DNA from: Bacteroidota bacterium
GTDB lineage: Bacteria; Bacteroidota; Bacteroidia; Bacteroidales; Bacteroidaceae
Reading direction: 5' to 3'
Assembly (NCBI GenBank): GCA_023458215.1
Contig: JAEXAJ010000086.1
Location: 1-37,748, forward strand
Length of the DNA stretch: 37,748 nt
Both the position numbers and the translations under genes were made by a program. Shown piece after piece: positions 30,254-37,748 of the stretch. Below the pieces are notes generated by a model. The model was not told the origin of the DNA. It saw nothing but the letters and a program-made list of their open reading frames with translations, and did not search any database. Positions within the stretch are counted from its first letter, which is position 1; each line of letters opens with the position of its first letter.

Positions 30254-31282
30254 ATGAAGAATATCAATCTTATATACTTTTTGCTTATCCTATTGTCGGC
30301 CTGTGGTAGCAAGTCTACGAATTCAGCCAGCTTGACCGGCCAAATAGACGGATTAGGAGATGACACCCTTTATATATACGGAACTGATAGAATGTACAAC
30401 CGTATGGACACTCTCCTTGTAAAAGAGGGTAAATTCTCTGCAACCCTGCCAGTCGATACATTAGTATCCACTTGGTTACAATTCAGCGATGGTACGGAGT
30501 ACCCGCTCTATCTGAACAAAGGAAATAAAATAAATATCAAAGGTTCCAAAGCGAATCTATCTTCGCTGGAAATTACCGGAAATACACCGAATGAAGAGTT
30601 GACTGCATTCCAGAAAGATCTGAAAGGATTAGGCAAACCCTCCGAAAAAATGCTTGAACAGAAAGCAGAAGCATTTATTAGTAGCCATCACTCATCATTA
30701 GTAAGCATTTACTTACTAGAGAAATATTTCGTCCAAAAGCCACAACCTGATTTTGCGTTAATTAATAAACTGATAGACAGGATGACAGGAGAGCTGAAAG
30801 ACCGCCCCTACATAGATGAACTTATGGATCGCATTCAGGAAGAAGAGAAAGTAACTGTAGGGAAAATAGCTCCTTATTTTCATCTTCCCAATGCAAAAGG
30901 GAAGAATATCAGCCGTAACGACTTCAAGGACAAATACTTGTTAGTACATTTCTGGGCCTCTTGGGATCAACCAAGCAGGGATGCCAATGCCGATTTACGC
31001 CGTATTTACAAGAAAGAGTTAAAGAACAAAGATTTCGCTATCTTAGGTATCTCATTGGATATAGATAAAGACGCGTGGAAAGATGCCATTAAAAAAGATA
31101 CCTTGGACTGGGAACAAGTGTGCGACTTTTCGGGCTGGAATACAGAAGCTATCAAACAATTTGCTATACAAACGTTACCTTCCAATCTATTACTCACTCC
31201 TTCGGGCAAGATTGACGGGAAAAACTTAAGTACAGAAGTCCTAGAGAAAAAGCTTAAAGAAATAAGTCAAAAGGAAAAATAA
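30254..31282 (+). CDS. DUF4369/thioredoxin-fold lipoprotein lacking the CxxC cysteines
   Basis: The 342-residue lipoprotein has lipobox LSAC (cysteine 17), a DUF4369-like N-terminal beta domain (about 26-110: SLTGQIDGLGDDTLYIYGTD), a helical linker and a thioredoxin-like AhpC/TSA-type domain (about 202-342). At the active site the usual WCxxC reads WASWDQPS (residues 234-241), so D238 and S241 replace both cysteines. The rest of the fold is kept: KYLLVHFWASW, FAILGISLDIDKDAW, and the cis-proline P309 in TLPSNLLL. It cannot act as a thiol oxidoreductase; a binding or chaperone role is possible. The start at 30254 is used, because an upstream in-frame ATG at 30182 lies within the terminator. 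The ComM-type gene follows after 6 bp. Confidence 0.9.
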   Translation: MKNINLIYFLLILLSACGSKSTNSASLTGQIDGLGDDTLYIYGTDRMYNRMDTLLVKEGKFSATLPVDTLVSTWLQFSDGTEYPLYLNKGNKINIKGSKANLSSLEITGNTPNEELTAFQKDLKGLGKPSEKMLEQKAEAFISSHHSSLVSIYLLEKYFVQKPQPDFALINKLIDRMTGELKDRPYIDELMDRIQEEEKVTVGKIAPYFHLPNAKGKNISRNDFKDKYLLVHFWASWDQPSRDANADLRRIYKKELKNKDFAILGISLDIDKDAWKDAIKKDTLDWEQVCDFSGWNTEAIKQFAIQTLPSNLLLTPSGKIDGKNLSTEVLEKKLKEISQKEK

Positions 31283-31288
31283 ATTAGA

Positions 31289-32827
31289 ATGCTCATTAAA
31301 GTTTTTGGAGCGGCTGTTCAAGGTATCGATGCAACCCTCATCACTATCGAAGTCAACAGCTCCAGAGGCTGTATGTTCTATTTGGTCGGCCTGCCGGATT
31401 CAACGGTTAAGGAAAGTCATCAACGCATTATATCTGCCTTGCAAGTCAACGGCTACCGAATGCCTACCAGCAATATTGTCATCAATATGGCTCCGGCAGA
31501 TATCCGTAAAGAAGGTTCTGCCTACGATCTGCCTTTGGCTATCGGAATGCTGGCCGCCAGCGAAGTTATTCAATCGGATAAACTGAACCGATATCTGCTG
31601 ATGGGAGAGCTTAGTCTCGACGGCAGCCTACAACCTATTAAGGGTGTACTTCCCATTGCCATCAAAGCAAGGGAACTCGGATTCGAAGGTATGATTGTAC
31701 CCAAACAGAATGCGCGGGAAGCGGCAGTAGTAAACAACCTGCATGTGTATGGAGTGGAAAATATCAAGGAAGTCATTGAGTTCTTCAACGGGAAACGAGA
31801 ATTAGTGCCTACGCTCGTCAATACCCGCGATGAGTTCTACGCCCAACAAAGCAACTTCGATCTGGACTTTGCCGAAGTAAAAGGCCAGGAAAATGTAAAA
31901 CGGGCATTGGAAGTAGCAGCAGCCGGAAGCCACAATATTCTTCTCATAGGCGCTCCGGGTAGCGGTAAATCCATGCTTGCCAAACGATTACCATCCATAC
32001 TCCCTCCCCTATCGCTCGGAGAGAGTCTTGAAACCACCAAAATACATTCGGTAGCCGGTAAATTAGGAAGCAACGGCGGACTTATCTCCAAGCGTCCCTT
32101 TCGTGACCCGCACCACACCATTTCTACAGTAGCCATGACTGGTGGCGGCAGTTTTCCCCAACCGGGTGAAATCAGTTTGGCCCATAACGGCATTTTATAC
32201 CTCGACGAATTGCCGGAATACCAGCGTAATGTACTGGAAGTGCTCCGTCAACCCTTGGAAGACCGAAAGATTACAGTAGCCCGCATTAAATGCAATGTAG
32301 AATACCCAGCCAGTTTCATGTTAGTAGCCTCTATGAATCCTTGCCCTTGCGGATATTATAATCATCCTACCAAAGCCTGCGTATGTAGTCCCGGTCAGGT
32401 ACAGAAATATCTCAATCGTATCTCAGGACCTTTATTGGATCGTATTGACCTTCAGATAGAGGTGACGCCTCTCCCTTTTGAGAAGATGGCAGATACCCGC
32501 CCCGGTGAATCAAGCACCACTATTCGGGAACGCGTGATTCGTGCCCGTCAAATCCAAGAAGAGAGATATGCAGATATCCCCGGCCTCTATTGCAATGCAC
32601 AAATGACCAGTAAGCTGCTTACTCTTTATGCCCGTCCCGATGATAAAGGACTCGCCTTGCTCAAGAATGCCATGAACCGTTTGAACCTTTCCGCACGTGC
32701 CTACGACCGTATCCTGAAAGTATCACGCACCATAGCCGATCTGGAAGGATGCCAATCAATACAGGCCGCGCATTTGGCAGAGGCCATCGGATACAGGAAT
32801 TTGGATAGAGAGGACTGGGCAGGATAA
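31289..32827 (+). CDS. YifB/ComM-family Mg-chelatase-like AAA+ ATPase
   Basis: ComM proteins are hexameric helicases that promote branch migration during natural transformation in some bacteria. The 512-residue product has the N-terminal ChlI-like domain (about 1-165: GIDATLITIEVNSSRGCMFYLVGLPD), Walker A GAPGSGKS at 221-228, the family segment FRDPHHTISTVAMTGGG, Walker B GILYLDELPEY near 300, the cysteine-rich zinc-like motif MNPCPCGYYNHPTKACVC, and a C-terminal domain with LNLSARAYDRILKVSRTIADL. It is complete. In Bacteroides, which is not known for natural competence, it probably serves general recombination. It follows the thioredoxin-fold gene by 6 bp and shares its transcript. Confidence 0.95.
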   Translation: MLIKVFGAAVQGIDATLITIEVNSSRGCMFYLVGLPDSTVKESHQRIISALQVNGYRMPTSNIVINMAPADIRKEGSAYDLPLAIGMLAASEVIQSDKLNRYLLMGELSLDGSLQPIKGVLPIAIKARELGFEGMIVPKQNAREAAVVNNLHVYGVENIKEVIEFFNGKRELVPTLVNTRDEFYAQQSNFDLDFAEVKGQENVKRALEVAAAGSHNILLIGAPGSGKSMLAKRLPSILPPLSLGESLETTKIHSVAGKLGSNGGLISKRPFRDPHHTISTVAMTGGGSFPQPGEISLAHNGILYLDELPEYQRNVLEVLRQPLEDRKITVARIKCNVEYPASFMLVASMNPCPCGYYNHPTKACVCSPGQVQKYLNRISGPLLDRIDLQIEVTPLPFEKMADTRPGESSTTIRERVIRARQIQEERYADIPGLYCNAQMTSKLLTLYARPDDKGLALLKNAMNRLNLSARAYDRILKVSRTIADLEGCQSIQAAHLAEAIGYRNLDREDWAG

Positions 32828-32844
32828 TCCTAAAAAGAACAGGA

Positions 32845-32997
32845 GTTCACTATTTTCCCCCTTATTTGCATCATTTTCCCCCTCACTTAGCCTCCATTGA
32901 CGTAGCTTTGCCCTCGTTAATAATCTAATAAGCTATGGAGGCAAAGACATTTTCCCTTTTTCTCTTAGATTGTTCCCTATCACTAAGAGCAATCTAA
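32845..32997. repeat. Degenerate repeats and alternative hairpins upstream of susC (candidate array D)
   Basis: ATTTTCCCCC starts at 32852 and 32873. Related segments TTTGCATCATT (32865), TTAGCCTCCATT (32887) and TTTGCCCTCGTT (32907) recur at 20-22 bp, and the inverted form ATGGAGGCAAAG ends near 32946. Next, TTAGATTG (32965-32972) pairs with CAATCTAA (32990-32997), while CTCTTAG (32962-32968) pairs with CTAAGAG (32983-32989); the two pairings exclude each other. The gene-free stretch 32828-33217 holds this block, A/T-rich sequence and the susC -7 element. Confidence 0.5.
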
Positions 32998-33146
32998 CAG
33001 GCATTAGTCATTCTTTACATACACTTTCCAAAGAATAGTAATGTAAGGTAGGACTTCTCTTTGTTTTACTCATAGTTAACATCTGATATTCAATTTATTA
33101 CAGCAAGATGTAATATATAAGAAATATGTTTGTAACAGGTAGAACA

Positions 33147-33154
33147 TACCTTTG
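33147..33154 (+). promoter_or_regulatory. -7 element of the susC/susD operon
   Basis: TACCTTTG matches TAnnTTTG, 63 bases before the susC ATG at 33218. A TTTG at 33129-33132 is only 14 bp away, too close for a standard -33 element, which fits a promoter that needs an activator. No sigma, anti-sigma or hybrid two-component regulator gene lies directly upstream. Confidence 0.55.
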
Positions 33155-33217
33155 CGGCTGAAATAATATTTATAAATATATAGAATAGTACAATATTTCT
33201 AACTAAAACTTTATTTT

Positions 33218-36214
33218 ATGCTGAATGTACAATTAAAAAGAAAGAGAACATTTGCACAGAGCATACTCTTTGTAGTGTTCATGCTAAGTAGTACCTTGGC
33301 ATTTGCCCAGAACAAGGTGACCGGTACTGTAACAGACAAGACGGGGGAACCACTAATCGGCGTCAATGTATTAGTGGGCGGTACAACAAACGGTTGTATT
33401 ACCGATGTTGACGGAAAATACTCCCTGAATGTAGAGAGAGGGAAAACGCTTATCTTCTCTTTTATAGGCTATAACAAACAGGAAGTAAAAGTCACTCAAA
33501 ACGTCGTTGACGTGATAATGAGTGAGGATACAGAATTGCTGGACGAAGTAGTAGTTATCGGTTATGGTTCTATGAGCCGTAAGGATGTAACATCTTCTAT
33601 CACTACAGTTAAGGCTGACAAGTTGAATGTCGGTGTATTTTCGGATGCAGCAAGTATGTTGCAAGGTAAGGTAGCAGGTCTTACTGTTACATCTTCTGCC
33701 GACCCTAACGGTTCACCAAGTATTACTCTTCGTGGTGCTTCTTCTCTTCGTGAAGGTGCTGCAATGAGTCCTTACTATGTTATCGACGGTATTCCCGGAG
33801 TTGATATTTCCATGGTTGCTCCTGATGATATAGAAAGTATTGATGTTCTTCGTGACGCTACCGCTACTGCAATCTATGGTTCTAAAGCCGCAAATGGTGT
33901 TATCATCATCAACACTAAGAAAGGCAAGAACGGTATGGAACGTACAAACGTAAGCTATAGCGGATATGTTGCTTTCGACAACATCTTGAAGAAGATGGAT
34001 ATGGCTACTGCGGACGACCTGCGAGCATACGCAAAAGAGAACGGACTGACACTTACCAACGACCAAGGTGCAAATACAAACTGGCAGGATGAGGTTCTTC
34101 GCACTGCTATCAGTACAAACCACAATCTCTCTATCAATGGTGGAGCACAAAAGACTACCTATATGGCAAGTCTTAACTATATGGATCGTCAGGGTGTAGT
34201 GAAAGGCTCTAAAATGAACAGACTTAATATCCGTTCTTTAGTTACCACTAAGGTATTGAAAGACCATTTAGACCTTTCAGCCGGTGTAAACGCAAGATAT
34301 GGCAAGGCTGTAGGTGTTCCTATGGGTAATGAGGGTGCATCTGTTCTGGATGCGATGAACTACTTCTCACCTACCCTTCCTGTTAAGAACGAAGACGGTT
34401 CATGGACAAAAGGTTCAGGTTCAAAGAACTACAATCCATTGTCTTTAATCAATGAAGATACGTCTGAAACTATCTTCAAAAATACTCAGGTTATCGGTAA
34501 GGCTACTCTGAAGATTATTGAAGGTCTGAACTGGAATGCCAATTACTCATTTACAAACAGCCAACGCACATATAGTTCATACGATACACACAACACTCAG
34601 CTTGAGGGTATAAGTGCATACAATGGCCGTGCAACCCGTTCTACATACTTCGGTCACGAACATTCATTCGAGACTTACGGTAACTACGATACTACTATCG
34701 CAGATGCTCACAAGCTCTCTCTTATGGCTGGTTACTCTTGGGAAGAGAAGATGAGCAATGACGGATTTGGCTTAACTGTTCACGATTTCTATGATGATGT
34801 ATTGAAATGGAATCAACTTACTTATGCAAGTACTATTGACGGTATACCTGCCATAGAGAGCGGAACAAAAGAGACTGTACGTAACATCTCTTTCTATGGT
34901 CGTGCAAGCTATTCATACAATAGCAAATATATGATTCAGGCAACCATGCGTCGTGACGGTTCTTCCGTATTCGGTAAAAACCACAGATGGGGTACATTCC
35001 CTTCCGTATCTGTAGCATGGAACATTACCGAAGAGGAGTTCATGAAGACTCAAAAGCTCTTCAGCAACTTGAAACTGCGTCTTGGTTACGGTGTCAGCGG
35101 TAATGCGCTTGGCTTCGGTGCATATACTTCCGTAGCGACATACGGAGCATCCGGTTTCTTCAACTACGATGGTAAGAACTGGCGTACACTGGCTGCCACA
35201 AAGAATGCCAACCCCGATTTGAAATGGGAAAGCACAGGTATGCTCAATGCCGGTATTGACTATGCTTTGTTCAATGGTCGTATCAATGGTACTATCGAGG
35301 TCTACAACAAAAAGACCAAAGACTTGATTTGGGATTATCCGGTTTCTACAAACATCTATCCTTTTGATAAAATAGCAGCCAATGTAGGTGAGATAACTAA
35401 CAAAGGTATCGAATTCTCTATCAATGCTACTCCGGTACAGACTGAAGACTTCACTTGGAATACAACTTTGAACCTTTCTCACAACAAAAATACAGTAGAC
35501 AAATTGTCGAACGACAAATACCAGGTAGGAACATTTACACAAGGTGACCCTATGGTAGCAGGTGTATCATCTAACGGCTACACTCAACGCATCATGGAAG
35601 GTCAGCCTCTCGGTACTTTCTTTACTTATGAGTTTGCCGGCTATAAAGATGGCAAGGCTTCTTACTATGTAAGAGACGAAAAGACAGGTGAGCGCACAGG
35701 GGAAACAACCACCGAGCCTGCATTCAAAGACCGTACTATCACAGGTTGCGCACAACCTAAACTTAATCTTGGCTGGAACAACTCGTTCAACTACAAGAAC
35801 TGGAACGCTACCATATTCATTACAGGTGTATTCGGTAACAAGATTTACAATGGTGCACGTGCCAACTATTCAAGTCCTGAAATGTTTGCAAACGGAAAGA
35901 ATGTACTTAAAGAATTTGTAACAGACCGTCCTGCAACAGATACCGGAGGTAATATACCTTCTGACCGTTTCATTGAGAATGGCTCATACCTTCGTCTATC
36001 TAACTTGACATTAGGTTATACTTTCAAGAATCTTGATGGTTGGTTACAGAGTGTTCAACTATATGTTACTTGCAACAATCTGTTCACCATCACAGGATAT
36101 AAGGGACTTGATCCTGAAGTAAACATGGGTGGTCTTGCTCCGGGCGTTGACTATCGTTGGAGTACATACCCTCACTCTCGTACAACAATGGTCGGTTTAA
36201 AGGTTAATTTCTAA
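33218..36214 (+). CDS. SusC/RagA-family TonB-linked outer-membrane receptor
   Basis: The 998-residue receptor imports large ligands, usually glycans, through the outer membrane together with a SusD lipoprotein lid. It has a signal peptide (about 1-31, cleavage after FA-Q), a CarboxypepD_reg domain (about 33-105: KVTGTVTDKTGEPLIGVNVLVGG, TDVDGKYSLNV), a TonB-box-like region at the plug start (LLDEVVVIGYG), a plug (about 115-235, with SPSITLRGASSLREG, YYVIDGIPG and ATAIYGSKAANGVIIINTKKG) and a barrel of about 22 strands, ending in a terminal GLKVNF. The SusD gene follows 21 bp later. The substrate cannot be told, since no glycosidase is in the window. No anti-sigma-interacting N-terminal extension is present. 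Confidence 0.96.
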   Translation: MLNVQLKRKRTFAQSILFVVFMLSSTLAFAQNKVTGTVTDKTGEPLIGVNVLVGGTTNGCITDVDGKYSLNVERGKTLIFSFIGYNKQEVKVTQNVVDVIMSEDTELLDEVVVIGYGSMSRKDVTSSITTVKADKLNVGVFSDAASMLQGKVAGLTVTSSADPNGSPSITLRGASSLREGAAMSPYYVIDGIPGVDISMVAPDDIESIDVLRDATATAIYGSKAANGVIIINTKKGKNGMERTNVSYSGYVAFDNILKKMDMATADDLRAYAKENGLTLTNDQGANTNWQDEVLRTAISTNHNLSINGGAQKTTYMASLNYMDRQGVVKGSKMNRLNIRSLVTTKVLKDHLDLSAGVNARYGKAVGVPMGNEGASVLDAMNYFSPTLPVKNEDGSWTKGSGSKNYNPLSLINEDTSETIFKNTQVIGKATLKIIEGLNWNANYSFTNSQRTYSSYDTHNTQLEGISAYNGRATRSTYFGHEHSFETYGNYDTTIADAHKLSLMAGYSWEEKMSNDGFGLTVHDFYDDVLKWNQLTYASTIDGIPAIESGTKETVRNISFYGRASYSYNSKYMIQATMRRDGSSVFGKNHRWGTFPSVSVAWNITEEEFMKTQKLFSNLKLRLGYGVSGNALGFGAYTSVATYGASGFFNYDGKNWRTLAATKNANPDLKWESTGMLNAGIDYALFNGRINGTIEVYNKKTKDLIWDYPVSTNIYPFDKIAANVGEITNKGIEFSINATPVQTEDFTWNTTLNLSHNKNTVDKLSNDKYQVGTFTQGDPMVAGVSSNGYTQRIMEGQPLGTFFTYEFAGYKDGKASYYVRDEKTGERTGETTTEPAFKDRTITGCAQPKLNLGWNNSFNYKNWNATIFITGVFGNKIYNGARANYSSPEMFANGKNVLKEFVTDRPATDTGGNIPSDRFIENGSYLRLSNLTLGYTFKNLDGWLQSVQLYVTCNNLFTITGYKGLDPEVNMGGLAPGVDYRWSTYPHSRTTMVGLKVNF

Positions 36215-36235
36215 TTATAAATAGAGATGATATTT

Positions 36236-37748
36236 ATGAAAACTAATATAAGATTATTATTTACAGTTTGTGCAGCTGCTTTAGTAACTGGCTGTACTAA
36301 TTTGGATGTTGATGTAGAATCTCAATATACAGAATATCCTACTAATGAGATTGCTGTTGAAGCAAAGATGGCTGATGTGTACTATCAGATGCGGGATGTA
36401 TTCGGACGTAGATATATGGAAGTACAAGCATTGTCAAGTGATGAATATACTGCTGTATCATACGGTGGTGGATGGTATGACAGTGGTGCATACGCACATC
36501 CAAGTCTTCACAACTATACATTCGAGGATGCAACCATCGACTGGATGGGTCAACTTACATCAGGTATAACAAAAGCAAACAAGATTATTGCTGAATTGGG
36601 AGGCGATGAAGCCGGTGCAACTATCGCTCCTGCCCGTGCAATGCGTGCTTTCTTCCATTTCATATTAATGGACTGCTGGGGTGACGCTCCAATACTTGAC
36701 CATGCAATGGCCGAAGGTGAGATTATAGACCGTTCACCTCGTGCTGATGTAGCAAAGTTCATAGAGAGCGAACTCAAAGAGATTATCCCTCAACTTACCG
36801 ATGAAGTAAATGCAAATACATACGGCAAACCGACAAAATGGATGGCAGAGGCTCTGTTGGCAAAGATATACATCAACTGGCCTGTATATACAGCGACTTC
36901 TGTTGATCTATATGATGCAGCTACTGCAAAGAATGAAAAGCTGAATGATTGTATTGCGCTTTGTGATGATATAATCAAATCAGGCAAGTTCAATCTTGGC
37001 TCTATGTCGTATAGCAAGAAGTTCGGTCCAGACAATGGTCCACATATTGAAGACTTCATATACGTGATGCCATACGATACATATACAGCACAAGGTATGC
37101 AGTATGGTCGTTCTCGTTGCTGGAAACAAATCATGGATTGCGCAAAGAGTTACTTCGGTATGAAGCTTAGTCAGTCCGCCGGTGGTTACATGACTATGAC
37201 TCCTGAATTCGCAAGTTTGTTCAATCTTGAGGGTGATCAGCGTAACAATTGTGTAATAGGTGGCACTGTTCATGTATATGACCCTAAGACTTATCTTCCA
37301 ACAAATGAGATTGCTGTAGATAAAAATGGCAATCCTATTGTACTTACTAAAGAGATTTCCCTTGTAAAAGAAGGAGATATTGAGCTTGGTGTAGGTGATG
37401 ATGTCAATGGTTATAGCCAAGGTTATCGCTCTGTGAAGTTCTTCGTTATAGATGATGATTTCAAGAATGGCAGAAATCAGTCGAACGACCTTCCTATATT
37501 CCGTTATGCAGACATCTTGCTAACTAAAGCTGAAGCTATAGTACGTGGAGGTTCCGCAACCAACGGTGATACAGCAATGAGCCTGTTCAATGAGATACGT
37601 AGTTACGTTACAGCACCTGTTATTGACCATACTCCATCGCTTCAGGAACTTCTTGATGAGCGTGGACGTGAGTTCCTTGATGAGAACTGGCGTAGGAACG
37701 ACATGATACGTTTCGGTACATTCGAAAGCGAGTTCTTCCCACATTATA
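36236..37748 (+). CDS. SusD/RagB-family nutrient-binding lipoprotein (3' end cut by window edge)
   Basis: The frame opens at an ATG at 36236 and stays open to the window end, giving 504 residues. The lipoprotein signal has the lipobox VTGC (cysteine 20). The TPR-like helical scaffold is visible in PARAMRAFFHFILMDCWGDAP and ADVAKFIESELKEIIPQL, then GKPTKWMAEALLAKIYIN. The C-terminal family signature appears as LPIFRYADILLTKAEAIVRGG and LLDERGREFLDENWRRNDMIRFG. Only the last few dozen residues are missing. It is 21 bp downstream of susC and forms with it an outer-membrane uptake pair; as a surface-exposed lipoprotein it should cap the SusC barrel. Ligand unknown. Confidence 0.95.
   Translation, partial: MKTNIRLLFTVCAAALVTGCTNLDVDVESQYTEYPTNEIAVEAKMADVYYQMRDVFGRRYMEVQALSSDEYTAVSYGGGWYDSGAYAHPSLHNYTFEDATIDWMGQLTSGITKANKIIAELGGDEAGATIAPARAMRAFFHFILMDCWGDAPILDHAMAEGEIIDRSPRADVAKFIESELKEIIPQLTDEVNANTYGKPTKWMAEALLAKIYINWPVYTATSVDLYDAATAKNEKLNDCIALCDDIIKSGKFNLGSMSYSKKFGPDNGPHIEDFIYVMPYDTYTAQGMQYGRSRCWKQIMDCAKSYFGMKLSQSAGGYMTMTPEFASLFNLEGDQRNNCVIGGTVHVYDPKTYLPTNEIAVDKNGNPIVLTKEISLVKEGDIELGVGDDVNGYSQGYRSVKFFVIDDDFKNGRNQSNDLPIFRYADILLTKAEAIVRGGSATNGDTAMSLFNEIRSYVTAPVIDHTPSLQELLDERGREFLDENWRRNDMIRFGTFESEFFPHY

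Overview
The window reads as Bacteroides-type (Bacteroidales) chromosome. The evidence is the recurring -7 element TAnnTTTG with A-rich leaders in place of Shine-Dalgarno sites, a SusC/SusD pair, DUF4251 and DUF4369 proteins, TPR-type hybrid sensors and a YfhO protein. No tRNA, rRNA, CRISPR array or intact transposon was seen. Species cannot be fixed from the sequence.

Layout. 1-492 holds the 5' part of typA on the minus strand. Then follow rpsO with a strong terminator, a GNAT acetyltransferase, a truncated DUF1016 gene overlapping a methyltransferase gene, and a DUF4251 protein. 4097-10623 holds a two-component system (minus strand) divergent from a 46-codon small ORF, an outer-membrane beta-barrel protein and an ABC exporter of the peptide-exporter type that lacks its peptidase domain. 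10776-13092 holds an XRE-cupin regulator and an acyl-CoA synthetase, facing a cytoplasmic PAS histidine kinase. 15071-19101 holds ahcY and yfhO. 19727-21285 holds rbfA and a LolC/FtsX-like permease (minus). 21432-24451 holds a histidine kinase translationally coupled to a degenerate kinase. 24455-27187 holds aroQ, pyk and an O-methyltransferase gene (minus). 27328-32827 holds a XerC/D recombinase, a TPR/OmpA-like lipoprotein, a thioredoxin-fold lipoprotein without its cysteines, and a ComM-type ATPase. 33218 to the end holds susC and an incomplete susD.

The most unusual signal lies between the genes. Three of the tail-to-tail intergenic regions (rpsO/GNAT, DUF4251/response regulator, yfhO/permease) each hold a tandem array of imperfect palindromes with a period of exactly 22 bp. 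The sequence of the unit is different in each array; what they share is the period, the palindromic unit and the convergent setting. A weaker candidate lies upstream of susC. By contrast, head-to-tail junctions (cupin/acyl-CoA synthetase, ahcY/yfhO, pyk/O-methyltransferase, aroQ/pyk) carry hairpins whose arms are themselves short tandem repeats, mostly of the GAAGAAT heptamer with a shared core. A second candidate system is the small peptide plus outer-membrane barrel plus peptidase-less exporter locus beside its own two-component system.

The gene functions are mostly housekeeping (translation, ribosome assembly, glycolysis, shikimate pathway, methyl cycle, chromosome dimer resolution) mixed with envelope export, sensing and glycan-uptake functions.
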